A stretch of 64,000 nt of DNA, from contig NZ_KE007306.1 of assembly GCF_000397065.2 (NCBI RefSeq), positions 242,311 through 306,310 of the forward strand, given 5' to 3'. This document shows positions 26,716 to 36,012 of the stretch, piece by piece (within the stretch, counting starts at the first letter, position 1; each line of letters starts with the position of its first letter). Below the pieces are notes generated by a model. It did no database searches and was not told where the DNA came from. It saw only the letters and a list, made by a program, of their open reading frames with translations. Both the position numbers and the translations under genes were made by a program. The stretch comes from Marinobacter lipolyticus SM19 (GTDB taxonomy: Bacteria; Pseudomonadota; Gammaproteobacteria; Pseudomonadales; Oleiphilaceae).

Positions 26716-27682
26716 TTAACCGATTTTCCGCCAGGAACCCCGCAGCGGTTTCCCTTAATGCGCTGTCGACTGCCACCGGCGGCCTCCAACCCAAGTGTTT
26801 ACAGGTATCCGATATGTCCACCTGAAGGGAGCCACACAGTCTGTCAGTCATATCTTTGTGTCCTACAAGCCCCATACCCCATCGCAGTAGTGTCTCCGGT
26901 ATCGGAAGCAAGCGGGCGGGGGAACCCAGTGCCCGGCCAAGGCGACGCAACAACTCCGGCGTTGACAGATCCTCGCCATCACTGACCATAAACACCCGAT
27001 TAGCGGCAGCGGGGTGAACCAGACACACACGGACCAGATCCACGAGGTTAGCGACAGCCACCAGACTTCGGCGATTGTTGATTCTACCCAGGGGTAAAGG
27101 AATGCCCCGCTCAAGCCACACCATTAACCGGCGGAAGTTTGCCCCTACCCCGGGGCCATAAACCAACACCGGTCGGATGATCGTCACGTCCATGCCGGTA
27201 TCCCGGGCCAGTTGCAGCAGCCCGTCTTCGGCCTCCTGCTTGGAGATGCCGTAGGGATCGGTAGGGGCTGGCGTATCGGATGCGGTGAACGGTTGCCCGG
27301 CCGGCGTGGACTCGCCGTTCACCTTCACCGAACTGAGAAAAATAAAACGTCGGACACCCATTTCGGCGGCCTGCCGCGCGAGCGCCAACGTTCCCTCGGT
27401 GTTCACACGGCGGAACTCGGCCAGGGGATCGACCGCGGAATCCTTCATCACGTGGACCCGCGCCGCCGCATGGACCACCACATCAACGCCCGATAATCCA
27501 CCACGCCAATCGGCACCCGGGGACAGGTCCGGTGACTCGAACACCTCATCAGCGTCAGGGCCAGTGCGCCTCTTCCGGAACGCGGCCCGCACCTTTATGC
27601 CGCCGGCGGCCACCAGCTCACTCACCAGTGCCCGCCCGACAAAACCGGAACTTCCGGTGACCAGAACCCGTCGCTCAGACAC
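26708..27682 (-). CDS. NAD-dependent sugar epimerase/reductase (WbpV/WbpK-like SDR)
   Basis: 324 residues. Extended SDR fold: VLVTGSSGFVGRALVSEL for NAD(P) binding, VVHAAARVHVM, FLSSVKVNGE and the catalytic Tyr-Lys of DPYGISKQEAEDG. IIRPVLVYGPGVGANFRRLM is typical of the WbpV/WbpK/Gne group that reduces or epimerises the 4-keto product of WbpM. Starts with GTG preceded by AGGG at 7 bases. It is 31 bases downstream of rfbA and overlaps the WecA-type gene. Likely makes UDP-FucNAc or UDP-QuiNAc. Confidence 0.85.
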   Translation of the reverse strand: MSERRVLVTGSSGFVGRALVSELVAAGGIKVRAAFRKRRTGPDADEVFESPDLSPGADWRGGLSGVDVVVHAAARVHVMKDSAVDPLAEFRRVNTEGTLALARQAAEMGVRRFIFLSSVKVNGESTPAGQPFTASDTPAPTDPYGISKQEAEDGLLQLARDTGMDVTIIRPVLVYGPGVGANFRRLMVWLERGIPLPLGRINNRRSLVAVANLVDLVRVCLVHPAAANRVFMVSDGEDLSTPELLRRLGRALGSPARLLPIPETLLRWGMGLVGHKDMTDRLCGSLQVDISDTCKHLGWRPPVAVDSALRETAAGFLAENRLNG

Positions 27683-27713
27683 TCAGTTCCCTCTCAGATT
27701 CACAGCCTAAGAC

Positions 27714-28586
27714 TCACAGTCCCCGATCGGCCAGTTGCCGGAGGTATTCCCCATAACTGTTCTTTTTCAGCAACTCTGCCTGTTGCAACAAAGCCTCCCG
27801 ACCGATGTACCCCATCCGGTAGGCCACTTCTTCCAGGCAGGCCACCTTCAGGCCCTGGCGTTTTTCGAGAGTTTCGATGAAGCCTGCGGCTTCATGCAGG
27901 GAGTCATAGGTGCCCGTATCCAGCCAGGCGTAGCCGCGCCCCAACAGTTCGACATTCAGGTCGCCACGCTCCAGGTAGGCCTGGTTGACCGAGGTAATCT
28001 CAAGCTCACCTCGGGCCGAAGGCTTCACGGACTTGGCAATATCCACTACATCATTGTCGTAGAAGTACAGGCCCGTCACTGCATAATTCGATTTGGGCTT
28101 TTCCGGCTTCTCTTCAATGGAGATCGCCCGCTTCTCGTCGTCAAACTCGACGACACCAAACCGCTCGGGGTCCGTCACCCGATAACCGAACACCGTGGCC
28201 CCGGTCTCGCGGGCAGCAGCCGACTGCAACAACTGACTGAAGCCCTGGCCATAATAAATGTTATCGCCAAGGACGAGGCACACATTGTCCTGGCCAATGA
28301 ATTCCTCACCAATAATGAACGCCTGGGCCAGACCATCCGGGCTGGGTTGGACCGCGTAACTCAGGTTGATACCGAACTGACGGCCATCCTCAAGCAGGCG
28401 CTGGAATCCTTCCTGGTCTTCCGGCGTGGTAATGATCAGCACATCGCGGATACCCGCCAGCATCAGCACAGACAGCGGATAATAGATCATCGGCTTGTCA
28501 TACACCGGCAGCAACTGCTTGGAGATACCCCGGGTAATCGGGTACAGACGGGTGCCGGAACCGCCGGCAAGAATAATCCCTTTCAT
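27714..28586 (-). CDS. rfbA: Glucose-1-phosphate thymidylyltransferase
   Basis: 290 residues. First step of the dTDP-rhamnose path: joins dTTP and glucose-1-phosphate. Signature [20 protein letters not shown], then [49 protein letters not shown] and [20 protein letters not shown] are standard. Preceded by GGGAG at 8 bases. The start directly follows the rfbB stop, and the pair is transcribed together with the sulfate-activation genes cysD and cysN just upstream. dTTP product inhibition by dTDP-rhamnose is known for the family, not shown here. Confidence 0.97.
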   Translation of the reverse strand: MKGIILAGGSGTRLYPITRGISKQLLPVYDKPMIYYPLSVLMLAGIRDVLIITTPEDQEGFQRLLEDGRQFGINLSYAVQPSPDGLAQAFIIGEEFIGQDNVCLVLGDNIYYGQGFSQLLQSAAARETGATVFGYRVTDPERFGVVEFDDEKRAISIEEKPEKPKSNYAVTGLYFYDNDVVDIAKSVKPSARGELEITSVNQAYLERGDLNVELLGRGYAWLDTGTYDSLHEAAGFIETLEKRQGLKVACLEEVAYRMGYIGREALLQQAELLKKNSYGEYLRQLADRGL

Positions 28587-29636
28587 TTACGCTACTCCCA
28601 GTCGCTCACGTTGGTAGCTGCCATCCTGCACACGACGACACCAGTCCAGATTGTCCAGATACCACTGCACGGTCTTGCGGATACCGGACTCAAACGTCTC
28701 ATCCGGCGCCCAGCCCAACTCCCGCTGGATCTTGCTGGCATCGATGGCGTACCGGAGATCATGCCCCGGGCGATCCGCCACATGGGTAATCAACTCCCGG
28801 TAGTTCCGGTCCGCTGGGGCCAGTTCTGTCAGCAGGTCACAGATGGTATGCACCACCTCGATGTTCTGCTTCTCATTATGGCCACCAATATTGTACGTCT
28901 CACCGATGACACCTTCGGTGACTACTTTGTAGAGCGCACGGGCGTGGTCATCCACATACAGCCAGTCCCGCACCTGGTCCCCCTTGCCATAGACCGGCAG
29001 CGATTTGCCATCCAGGGCGTTCAGGATCATCAACGGAATCAATTTTTCCGGGAAGTGATAGGGCCCGTAATTGTTGGAACAGTTCGTTACCAGCACCGGC
29101 AGCCCGTAGGTGCGGTACCAGGCCCGCACCAGATGATCTGAGCTGGCCTTGCTGGCAGAGTATGGCGAGCTGGGCGCATATGAGGTCTGCTCAGTAAACA
29201 GATCTTCCGGTCCTTCCAGATCCCCATACACTTCATCGGTGGAGATGTGGTGAAAACGGAAGGCTTCCTTACGCTCACCAGCCAACCCATTCCAATACTG
29301 CCGGGCCACTTCCAGCAGGGTGTAAGTACCAACAATGTTGGTTTCGATAAACGCGGCAGGGCCATCGATGGATCGGTCCACATGGCTTTCCGCAGCCAGG
29401 TGCATCACCGCATCCGGCTGATGCTCTTCAAACACCCGCTCCAGTTCTGCGCGGTTGCAGATATCCACCTGTTCAAAGGCATAGCGATCGCTGCCACTTT
29501 CCTTTGCCAGACTTTCGAGGTTGCCTGCGTAAGTCAGCTTGTCCAGGTTAACCACACTGTCACCGGTGTTGCCGATGATGTGGCGCACAACGGCTGAGCC
29601 GATGAAGCCGGCGCCACCGGTTACGAGTAATTTCAT
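28587..29636 (-). CDS. rfbB: dTDP-glucose 4,6-dehydratase
   Basis: 349 residues. Makes dTDP-4-keto-6-deoxyglucose, the branch point for rhamnose (RfbC, RfbD) and for 4-amino sugars (DegT aminotransferase at 44297). Signatures: [46 protein letters not shown] (catalytic Thr-Asp-Glu); [18 protein letters not shown] (Tyr-Lys); [16 protein letters not shown]. The stop codon of cysN is only 1-2 bases upstream of its ATG, so the two genes are translated from one message. Confidence 0.97.
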   Translation of the reverse strand: MKLLVTGGAGFIGSAVVRHIIGNTGDSVVNLDKLTYAGNLESLAKESGSDRYAFEQVDICNRAELERVFEEHQPDAVMHLAAESHVDRSIDGPAAFIETNIVGTYTLLEVARQYWNGLAGERKEAFRFHHISTDEVYGDLEGPEDLFTEQTSYAPSSPYSASKASSDHLVRAWYRTYGLPVLVTNCSNNYGPYHFPEKLIPLMILNALDGKSLPVYGKGDQVRDWLYVDDHARALYKVVTEGVIGETYNIGGHNEKQNIEVVHTICDLLTELAPADRNYRELITHVADRPGHDLRYAIDASKIQRELGWAPDETFESGIRKTVQWYLDNLDWCRRVQDGSYQRERLGVA

Positions 29637-29637
29637 A

Positions 29638-31050
29638 TCAAACCGCCTTACAGTCCCATTCCGGATAATTCTCGCGGATAAACTTGTTCAGGTTGCGCTC
29701 GGCTTCGGTGTAATCGCGGGCCACTGCGCCGCCGGCATCGTTCAGCTGGCGCTCTACCATACCCGCTGCAACCGTCACGTTGGTCATCCGGTCAATCAGG
29801 ATAAAACTCCCGGTGCCCGGATGGCGCTGGTAGTCCTCTACCACGACCTGCTCGGACAGCTCCACGTCACAAAGACCGATGGCGTTGAGTTCCAGGCCGC
29901 CGGTTACTTCCGTATTGCGGGCCAACGTGTTGACATCCACCTCTTCCATCACCCGGTTCACAAAGCAACTGGTGACCTTGGTGCCGATCTTGATGCCGTA
30001 CTCACGCCCCGGCTGCAGGGCCTTTTCGTTCATCCACACCATGTGTGCGGCAAAGCGGTTCCCCATCTTCGGACGACTGTTGGCGTGCACCAGCAGGTCC
30101 CCACGGGAGATATCCACCTCGTCTTCCAGGGTCAGGGTGACAGCGTCCCCGGGCCAGGCCCGATCGATCTCACCGTCGTAGGTATGAATGCCCTTCACAC
30201 GGGACGACTTGCCGGATGGCAGTACCGCTACTTCATCACCCTTATGCACCACTCCACTGGCGAGCGTGCCGCAGTAGCCGCGGAAGTCCAGGTTCGGGCG
30301 ATTCACATACTGTACCGGGAAGCGCAGATCGGTCACGTTCTGGTCTTCCAGAACTTCCACCTGCTCCAGGATGTTCATTAGGGTTTCACCGTGGTACCAG
30401 GGCGTCTGTTCGCTGCGGTTCACCACGTTATCGCCGTTTAATGCGGAGATGGGCACGTAATACACATCTTTCAGGCCCAGCTGGCTGGCCAGCTTTTCAT
30501 ACTCTTCGCGGATGTTGTTGAACACATCCTCAGAGAAATCCACCAGGTCCATCTTGTTGATGGCCACCACCACGTGCTTCAACCCCAGCAGGCTGACAAT
30601 AAAGCTGTGCCGGCGGGACTGGGTCAGCACACCTTTACGGGCATCGATCATCACCACGGCCAGGTCACAGGTGGAGGCACCGGTGGCCATGTTGCGGGTG
30701 TACTGCTCGTGGCCCGGGCAGTCGGCAATGATGAACTTGCGCTTGTCCGTGGAGAAATAGCGGTAAGCCACATCAATGGTGATGCCCTGCTCCCGCTCGG
30801 AAGCCAGGCCATCCACCAGCAAGGCCAGATCCAGCGCTTCGCCGGCATTGCCCTGGCGTTCGCTGTCTTTGTGCAGGGCCGCCAGGTGATCTTCGAAGAT
30901 CAGCTTGGAATCAAACAGCAAGCGGCCAATCAGCGTGGATTTGCCGTCATCGACACTGCCGCAGGTCAGGAAGCGCAGCAGGTCCTTGTTTTCGTGTTGA
31001 TCCAGGTACGCCAGGATATCGGATTCAATTAATTCTGAGGCGTGTGACAT
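29638..31050 (-). CDS. cysN: Sulfate adenylyltransferase subunit 1, regulatory GTPase
   Basis: 470 residues. Partner of CysD in ATP sulfurylase; GTP hydrolysis drives APS formation. EF-Tu-like GTPase motifs: [15 protein letters not shown] (G1), [17 protein letters not shown] (G3), NKMDLVD (G4). The C-terminal two beta-barrel domains are present. There is no fused CysC domain; APS kinase is a separate gene at 11628. Overlaps cysD by one base (TAATG) and is followed within 2 bases by rfbB, an unusual coupling of sulfate activation with dTDP-sugar genes. Confidence 0.96.
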   Translation of the reverse strand: MSHASELIESDILAYLDQHENKDLLRFLTCGSVDDGKSTLIGRLLFDSKLIFEDHLAALHKDSERQGNAGEALDLALLVDGLASEREQGITIDVAYRYFSTDKRKFIIADCPGHEQYTRNMATGASTCDLAVVMIDARKGVLTQSRRHSFIVSLLGLKHVVVAINKMDLVDFSEDVFNNIREEYEKLASQLGLKDVYYVPISALNGDNVVNRSEQTPWYHGETLMNILEQVEVLEDQNVTDLRFPVQYVNRPNLDFRGYCGTLASGVVHKGDEVAVLPSGKSSRVKGIHTYDGEIDRAWPGDAVTLTLEDEVDISRGDLLVHANSRPKMGNRFAAHMVWMNEKALQPGREYGIKIGTKVTSCFVNRVMEEVDVNTLARNTEVTGGLELNAIGLCDVELSEQVVVEDYQRHPGTGSFILIDRMTNVTVAAGMVERQLNDAGGAVARDYTEAERNLNKFIRENYPEWDCKAV

Positions 31051-31964
31051 TAGAAATACCCTTCGCGTTTTTTCTGTTCCATGGAAGCTGCTGAATCGTG
31101 GTCGATAACCCGGCCCTGGCGCTCGGAGGTGGTGGTAAGCAGCATCTCCTGAATGATTTCAGGCAGGGTCGCCGCTTCGGATTCAACGGCACCGGTCAGT
31201 GGATAACAGCCAAGGGTACGGAAACGTACGCTCTTCATCATCGGCTTTTCACCCGGCTCCAGCGGCATGCGGTCGTCATCCACCATAATCAGGGTGCCGT
31301 CCCGCTCTACCACCGGGCGTTCAGCGGCGTAGTACAGCGGTACAATGTCGATATTTTCCAGATAGATGTACTGCCAGATATCCAGCTCGGTCCAGTTGGA
31401 CAGCGGGAAAACGCGGATGCTTTCGCCCTTGTTCACCTTGCCGTTGTACAGATTCCACAACTCAGGGCGCTGGTTCTTCGGATCCCAGCGGTGGAACTTG
31501 TCCCGGAACGAATATACCCGCTCCTTGGCACGGGACTTTTCCTCATCCCGGCGGGCACCGCCAAAGGCAGCGTCAAAACCGTACTTGTCCAGGGCCTGCT
31601 TCAGTGCCTGGGTTTTCATCACATCGGTGTGCTTGGCGCTACCATGGGTGAACGGTCCAACGCCCTGCTCCACCCCTTCCTGATTGGTGTGCACAATCAG
31701 CTTCAGGCCAAGCTTTTCCGCCATCTTGTCACGGAACTCGATCATTTCCCGGAACTTCCAGGTAGTGTCCACATGCATCAATGGAAACGGCGGCGTGCCC
31801 GGCGCAAAAGCCTTCATGGCCAGATGCAACATGACGGCGGAATCCTTGCCGATGGAATAGAGCATGACCGGGTTATCAAACTCGGCCGCTACTTCGCGGA
31901 TGATTTGGATAGACTCCGCCTCAAGTTGTTTGAGGTGGGTTTTCTTTGGAGGGGTTAATGTCAT
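31050..31964 (-). CDS. cysD: Sulfate adenylyltransferase subunit 2
   Basis: 304 residues, normal length. PP-loop ATPase that adenylates sulfate to APS. Motifs: [20 protein letters not shown] (SxGKDS PP-loop), [36 protein letters not shown], and [20 protein letters not shown]. Overlaps cysN by one base. The DHH phosphoesterase gene is 9 bases upstream on the same strand, so it probably heads the transcript DHH-cysD-cysN-rfbB-rfbA. Its product supports cysteine synthesis as well as sulfation in principle, but no reductive genes (cysH, cysI) are in the window. Confidence 0.97.
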   Translation of the reverse strand: MTLTPPKKTHLKQLEAESIQIIREVAAEFDNPVMLYSIGKDSAVMLHLAMKAFAPGTPPFPLMHVDTTWKFREMIEFRDKMAEKLGLKLIVHTNQEGVEQGVGPFTHGSAKHTDVMKTQALKQALDKYGFDAAFGGARRDEEKSRAKERVYSFRDKFHRWDPKNQRPELWNLYNGKVNKGESIRVFPLSNWTELDIWQYIYLENIDIVPLYYAAERPVVERDGTLIMVDDDRMPLEPGEKPMMKSVRFRTLGCYPLTGAVESEAATLPEIIQEMLLTTTSERQGRVIDHDSAASMEQKKREGYF

Positions 31965-31973
31965 GGTATTCCG

Positions 31974-32936
31974 TTAGCTCCAGAACTTGGCAATTACATT
32001 TAGGAATTCTTCCAGCTGTTCCGCCGGCAGCGCGTTAATGCCAGCTGCCGCCTTACGGCCACCACCAGTCGGGAACTGCCGGGCCAGCTCATCCGCACCG
32101 GTGCGATTATTCAATGGCGCCCGAATGCTCACCAAATATGTGCCATCGGCTTTTGCCGTGACAATGGCACAGGCATTATCCGGATTGCGGTTGGCCAATT
32201 CATTGCCCAACACGCCGCTGACACGACGAGCCCAGGGCTCATCCGGGAGCTGTACAACCAGAGATGACGCATTCTGCGCCAGCACCGGCGCCGCCAGACC
32301 ACTGGCCATATCCGCCTCATAGCCGTCCCGGAGCTTCTGCCACGCCAGCGGCTGGGAAGCGATCAACTCCAGCGGGTCCTCAAACTTCACGAACTCACGG
32401 TACAGATCCGCCGGGTGGAAGTGCAGGTCCTCAACCGTAGCGCCATAACCGTTGTAGTTAATGCAGACACCCAGGGCTTTCAGGGAATCCGCCTGATCTG
32501 CGGACAACCCCGCCTTACCGGCAAGATCTTCAGCCACGGCGTTCAGGTTATCCCCGAAGGCAGCGGCGATGGCCCAGTTATGAAACTGGCCACCGAGATG
32601 CTGATCGACCAGCAAACTGGTGCAGGTGGTCGGCTGGGTATCAATCAGTGCCGTAAAACGATCATGCTCCGGCAACGAGTCCCCGGGGAAGTGATGATCC
32701 ACATAGAACACACTGCTGCCGGCTGACAACAACGCGTCCACGGCATCCCGGTTTTTGTCCAGGCTGACATCCAGAATATTCACCTGAGCCGGCTCAGTAA
32801 CAGGCACCTGCTTCGCCAGCTCGATATCCCGCTTTACGCCGGTAATCAGGGTGCTATCAACGGGATTGGCCAGGCGCAGTTGAATCAGCGCGCAAACGCC
32901 ATCTGCATCGCCGTTGAAGACGTCATACTTACGCAT
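31974..32936 (-). CDS. DHH/DHHA1-family phosphoesterase next to cysDN
   Basis: 320 residues. Metal-binding motifs of DHH enzymes: FNGDADGVCAL (residues 7-17), ILDVSLD (54-60), VDHH (79-82), and the C-terminal DHHA1 motif FPTGGGRKAAAGI in place of the more usual GGGH. Family members hydrolyse small phosphorylated molecules: NrnA-type enzymes cleave nanoRNA and dephosphorylate PAP, while others act on cyclic dinucleotides. The site next to cysDN and near cysQ suggests a role in PAP removal or related nucleotide housekeeping, but this is inference. Start ATG at 32936. It reads in the same direction as cysD, 9 bases before it. Confidence 0.75.
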   Translation of the reverse strand: MRKYDVFNGDADGVCALIQLRLANPVDSTLITGVKRDIELAKQVPVTEPAQVNILDVSLDKNRDAVDALLSAGSSVFYVDHHFPGDSLPEHDRFTALIDTQPTTCTSLLVDQHLGGQFHNWAIAAAFGDNLNAVAEDLAGKAGLSADQADSLKALGVCINYNGYGATVEDLHFHPADLYREFVKFEDPLELIASQPLAWQKLRDGYEADMASGLAAPVLAQNASSLVVQLPDEPWARRVSGVLGNELANRNPDNACAIVTAKADGTYLVSIRAPLNNRTGADELARQFPTGGGRKAAAGINALPAEQLEEFLNVIAKFWS

Positions 32937-33015
32937 AAATCATTCCATGGTCTCTACAAATGCGCGCAGTATACACGTCATGAGCGCTAAGACCGACCCT
33001 CGGGATATATCTACC

Positions 33016-33774
33016 CTACTTGCCGGAGGCAATAAAGAAGGGGTTCAGCAGATCTTCCTTACCGTATCGTAACGGCTCACCCTCTAACATTTCCACCGTA
33101 CCACCGGCAGCCGCCAGGACCGCATGCGCCGCGGCGGTATCCCACTCGCAGGTTGGCCCCAGGCGCGGGTACAGGTCTGCGCGCCCTTCGGCTATCCGAC
33201 AGAACTTGAGGGAACTGCCAGCCTGTACCAGTTTGTGGTCACCTATCTTTTCAATGAAAGCTCTGGTTTCCGCATTCAGGTGATTTTTACTGGCAACGAC
33301 TCGTTTTTTGGCCTTTGCCTCGGCCACGCGTATCGGCAACACTTTGCCAGTCCGGTCCCGCCGATGGGCTCCCTCTCCTTTCGCTCCCCAGAACGCCTCT
33401 TTCAATGCTGGCGCGGTTACCACGCCCAACACCGGTTCACCATCCTCAATGAGGGCGATGTTGACGGTGAATTCCCCGGTTCTCTGGGTAAAGTCCCGGG
33501 TGCCATCAATCGGGTCAATCAACCAGAATCGGTGCCAGTGTTTACGCTCTTCCCAGGGGATGCTGGCACCCTCTTCCGACAGGATGGGCGTGTCCGGAGT
33601 GAGACTGCGCAACCCCTGCACGATCACCTCATGGCTGGCCAGGTCCGCTGCGGTTATGGGGGATTGATCGGCTTTGTAGTCCACCTTGAAGTCAGACTGG
33701 TAAATGTGGAGCACCCGCTCACTGGCTTGATCGGCAATTTTTACAACATCCGGGAGGATGGAGCTGTAGTGCAT
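33016..33774 (-). CDS. cysQ: 3'(2'),5'-bisphosphate nucleotidase
   Basis: 252 residues from the ATG at 33774 (MHYSSILPDVVKIADQAS), chosen for the AGGA about 7 bases upstream; the frame extends to 33873 without merit. Mg-dependent, Li-sensitive phosphatase of the inositol monophosphatase fold that turns PAP into AMP, relieving inhibition of sulfotransferases and RNases. Motifs: LSEEGASIPWEER and FWLIDPIDGTRDFTQ (metal-binding DPIDGT), plus CEWDTAAAHAVLAAAGG at the C-terminal metal site. It is 79 bases downstream of nothing in its own operon, but the DHH gene start is only 80 bases further along the same strand, so it could head the sulfation transcript. Confidence 0.95.
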   Translation of the reverse strand: MHYSSILPDVVKIADQASERVLHIYQSDFKVDYKADQSPITAADLASHEVIVQGLRSLTPDTPILSEEGASIPWEERKHWHRFWLIDPIDGTRDFTQRTGEFTVNIALIEDGEPVLGVVTAPALKEAFWGAKGEGAHRRDRTGKVLPIRVAEAKAKKRVVASKNHLNAETRAFIEKIGDHKLVQAGSSLKFCRIAEGRADLYPRLGPTCEWDTAAAHAVLAAAGGTVEMLEGEPLRYGKEDLLNPFFIASGK

Positions 33775-33915
33775 GGCGGCGTCCTGCTGGTGGATTTGGT
33801 GACAGTTTAACGGAGAGTGGGGGTTGGTGTTAGAGGGGACGTAAAATACCCGCCAAAGGGGATAAAGCTGCACTTATCCCCTACAGGGCATAATGCAGGA
33901 GCTTTAAGCCGCTTT

Positions 33916-33943
33916 TGTCGGATTAGCGCAGCGAAATCCGACA
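33916..33943. repeat. Dispersed palindromic repeat, copy 3
   Basis: TGTCGGAT at 33916-33923 pairs with ATCCGACA at 33936-33943 across a GC-rich loop. It lies downstream of the parE stop, between that gene and the cysQ start, and shares its arms with copies at 3062 and 9104. Confidence 0.7.
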
Positions 33944-33963
33944 CCCAAACCCGGAATCAGAAA

Positions 33964-34251
33964 TCAGGAGTCAAGCCAATCTTCCCGACTATGCCTGACA
34001 CGTATAATGAAAATCCTTTCTGGCAGCTCTACTCGATAAATGACCAAATGAACACCTACCGGATGGATCCGAACCGCCGGCGAAAACTCCTTACGCTCCG
34101 CTGCTGCCATCGGGTTTTCTGCGAGAAACTCGAAGCACGCATTCAGCTTTGAGTGATATTCTTCAGCCTGTATAACACCAAAATTCTGAATCCCTTCCAA
34201 AAAGATGCCAACAACATCCTCTTCAGCCTTACGGCTGAGCACATAATCCAT
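33964..34251 (-). CDS. parE: ParE/RelE-family toxin
   Basis: 95 residues, normal for ParE. Begins MDYVLSRKAEEDVVGIF, with the alpha-helical hairpin and then ECFEFLAENPMAAAERKEF-like core (residues written as CFEFLAENPM) and a C-terminal strand set IFIIRVRHSREDW. Studied ParE toxins inhibit DNA gyrase; RelE relatives cut mRNA. It lies 8 bases downstream of parD on the same strand, the classical antitoxin-first order. All expected secondary structure is present, so it looks intact. Confidence 0.88.
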   Translation of the reverse strand: MDYVLSRKAEEDVVGIFLEGIQNFGVIQAEEYHSKLNACFEFLAENPMAAAERKEFSPAVRIHPVGVHLVIYRVELPERIFIIRVRHSREDWLDS

Positions 34252-34259
34252 TGCGCTAG

Positions 34260-34499
34260 TTATCCTTTTGCCAACCTTACAGCCTTGTCTCGTAGCTCAC
34301 TCATTGACGAACTCCCTTCGCCACTTTCAATGCCTTCACTGATTAGCTTCTGCATTTTTGCGATCTTATCTGCGCGATCCTGGTCTTTTCGAATCAGATC
34401 ACGAACGTAATCACTGGTGTTAGAGTATCTGCCAGACTTGGCCTGACTCTCCACCCACTCTTTCATCGGTTCTGGCAACGAAACATTCATTGTAGCCAT
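34260..34499 (-). CDS. parD: ParD-family antitoxin
   Basis: 79 residues from the ATG at 34499 (MATMNVSLPEPMKEWVES), chosen for GAGG 6-7 bases upstream. Ribbon-helix-helix N-terminus binds operator DNA; GRYSNTSDYVRDLIRKDQ is the diagnostic ParD helix pair; the flexible C-terminal tail (EGSSSMSELRDKAVRLAKG) wraps the toxin. It should neutralise ParE and repress its own operon together with it. Perfect dyads just upstream (34524-34538) look like the operator. Confidence 0.92.
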   Translation of the reverse strand: MATMNVSLPEPMKEWVESQAKSGRYSNTSDYVRDLIRKDQDRADKIAKMQKLISEGIESGEGSSSMSELRDKAVRLAKG

Positions 34500-34523
34500 A
34501 AGCACCTCACGCCATTCTTGATA

Positions 34524-34549
34524 TGGCAATTATTGCCAATTTTTGCCAA
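34524..34549 (-). promoter_or_regulatory. Candidate ParD(E) operator and promoter
   Basis: TGGCAAT-T-ATTGCCA at 34524-34538 is a perfect dyad, and a third half-site TTGCCAA lies at 34543-34549. Read on the minus strand, TTGGCA (34549-34544) is a good -35 box; a weak -10 such as CCATAT (34526-34521) is 17 bases further. The dyad overlaps the putative promoter, as expected for autorepression by the ribbon-helix-helix antitoxin. Confidence 0.6.
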
Positions 34550-34640
34550 CAATGAAAGTCAGGAAACCGACACAAATCAACTCCGCACCACCAACTCTGC
34601 GCTAAGCTGACAGTCAGCATTCACTGAAAGGAGTCACTCC

Positions 34641-36002
34641 ATGAAACTTCGCTTCCTCGGCGGTGCGGGTACCGTCACTGGCTCCCGCTACCTGCTGTCG
34701 GATGACAAGCACCGCCTGCTGGTTGATTGCGGCATGTACCAGGGTGTGAAAACACTGCGCAAACGGAACTGGGCCCCCTTCCCTGTCGATCCTTCCACCA
34801 TTGAGGCCGTGGTTCTGACCCACGCGCACATCGATCACAGCGGATACCTGCCTGCGTTGGTGAAAAACGGTTTCAAGGGCAAGGTCTACTGCACCAAAGC
34901 CACTCACGCATTGTGCAAGGTTCTGCTGCCTGATGCTGGTTTCCTGCAGGAGGAAGATGCCAAATACGCCTTTCGTAAAAAGTTCTCCAAACACGCGAAG
35001 CCGGAACCGCTGTTCACCGAAAAGGACGCCTGGGAATCCCTGAAGCATTTTGAATCCCTGCACTACCACGAATCCTTCGAGCCGGTCCGAGGCATGGAGG
35101 TCACCTTCACACCCGCCGGCCACATCCTTGGATCATCCTGTGTGCACGTGCATCATAAGAGCAGTCAGCGCACGGTGGTCTTCAGCGGGGATGTGGGCCG
35201 CCAGGAAGATGTGATCATGCGCCCACCGGAGCCCCTTCAGAAAGCCGATGTTCTGGTGTGTGAATCCACCTATGGGGATCGCCTACACGCGGACACCGAT
35301 CCGGAGGAGGAACTTGCCCAGATCATCACTAAAACCGCCGGCCGGGGCGGCATTGTACTGATGCCGGCGTTTGCCGTGGGCCGGGCCCAGATGCTGCTGT
35401 ATGTGATTCACAAGATCATGGGGCAGAAACGCATTCCCAAACTGCCTGTGTATTTGAACAGCCCCATGGCGATAAAAGCCACGGAGATTTTCTGCAAGCA
35501 CAATAAGGAACACCGGCTCAGCGCGGCTCAATGCGAAATGATCGATGACCAGACAGAATTCGTGCGCACTGTTGAAGAGTCCATCGAACTGGATTCCGCA
35601 CGCTACCCCTGCGTGATCATCTCCGCCAGCGGCATGGCCAGCGGTGGGCGTGTGCTGCACCATTTGAAGACCCTGTTACCCAACCCGCGCAACAGCGTGG
35701 TGTTTGCTGGATTCCAAGCGCCCGGTACTCGGGGGGATGCGCTGGTGAATGGTGCGGAATCGGTCAAAATCCACGGCGAGTACTGGCCGGTGAAAGCCGA
35801 GATTCATAATATGGATTCACTCTCCGCCCACGGTGACTACCAGGAAATCTTGAGCTGGCTGGAACAGGGGCAACTGAAGCCGGAGAAGGTGTATGTCACC
35901 CACGGGGAAACGGTGGCCAGCGATGTAATGCGTAAGCGCATTTGCGAGAAGTTCGGGTGGGATGCCGAGGTGCCGGAGTTGTTTGATGAGGTGGAGATTT
36001 AA
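34641..36002 (+). CDS. Second beta-CASP metallo-beta-lactamase-fold hydrolase
   Basis: 453 residues. Zinc motif HAHIDH (His61, His63, Asp65, His66); later TPAGHILGSSCVH, VVFSGDVGRQED, VCESTYGDRLH, VLMPAFAVGRAQMLLYVI, and ISASGMASGGRVLHHLK. The C-terminal His lies in MDSLSAHGDYQE. This is the CPSF73/Ysh1-like RNA-processing exonuclease family. It differs clearly from the paralogue at 7672 (shorter linker, different termini), so the two are not a recent duplication. GGAG precedes the ATG. Transcribed away from the ParDE module. Substrate unknown. Confidence 0.88.
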   Translation: MKLRFLGGAGTVTGSRYLLSDDKHRLLVDCGMYQGVKTLRKRNWAPFPVDPSTIEAVVLTHAHIDHSGYLPALVKNGFKGKVYCTKATHALCKVLLPDAGFLQEEDAKYAFRKKFSKHAKPEPLFTEKDAWESLKHFESLHYHESFEPVRGMEVTFTPAGHILGSSCVHVHHKSSQRTVVFSGDVGRQEDVIMRPPEPLQKADVLVCESTYGDRLHADTDPEEELAQIITKTAGRGGIVLMPAFAVGRAQMLLYVIHKIMGQKRIPKLPVYLNSPMAIKATEIFCKHNKEHRLSAAQCEMIDDQTEFVRTVEESIELDSARYPCVIISASGMASGGRVLHHLKTLLPNPRNSVVFAGFQAPGTRGDALVNGAESVKIHGEYWPVKAEIHNMDSLSAHGDYQEILSWLEQGQLKPEKVYVTHGETVASDVMRKRICEKFGWDAEVPELFDEVEI

Positions 36003-36012
36003 TTCTCCACCT
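35989..36012. terminator. Hairpin shared by two convergent stop codons
   Basis: AGGTGGAGA (35989-35997) and TCTCCACCT (36004-36012) form a perfect 9-base stem around a TTTAAT loop that includes the stop codon of the beta-CASP gene. The other end overlaps the stop of the ABC1 gene. No T-run follows, so it may act as a transcript-end stabiliser rather than a strong intrinsic terminator. Confidence 0.5.

Noticed and set aside
27735-29141. 468-codon open frame on the plus strand
   Set aside because: It is antisense to rfbA and rfbB, which carry full family motifs; no protein-like features or ribosome site support it.
31098-31958. 286-codon open frame on the plus strand
   Set aside because: Antisense to cysD, which is unmistakable.
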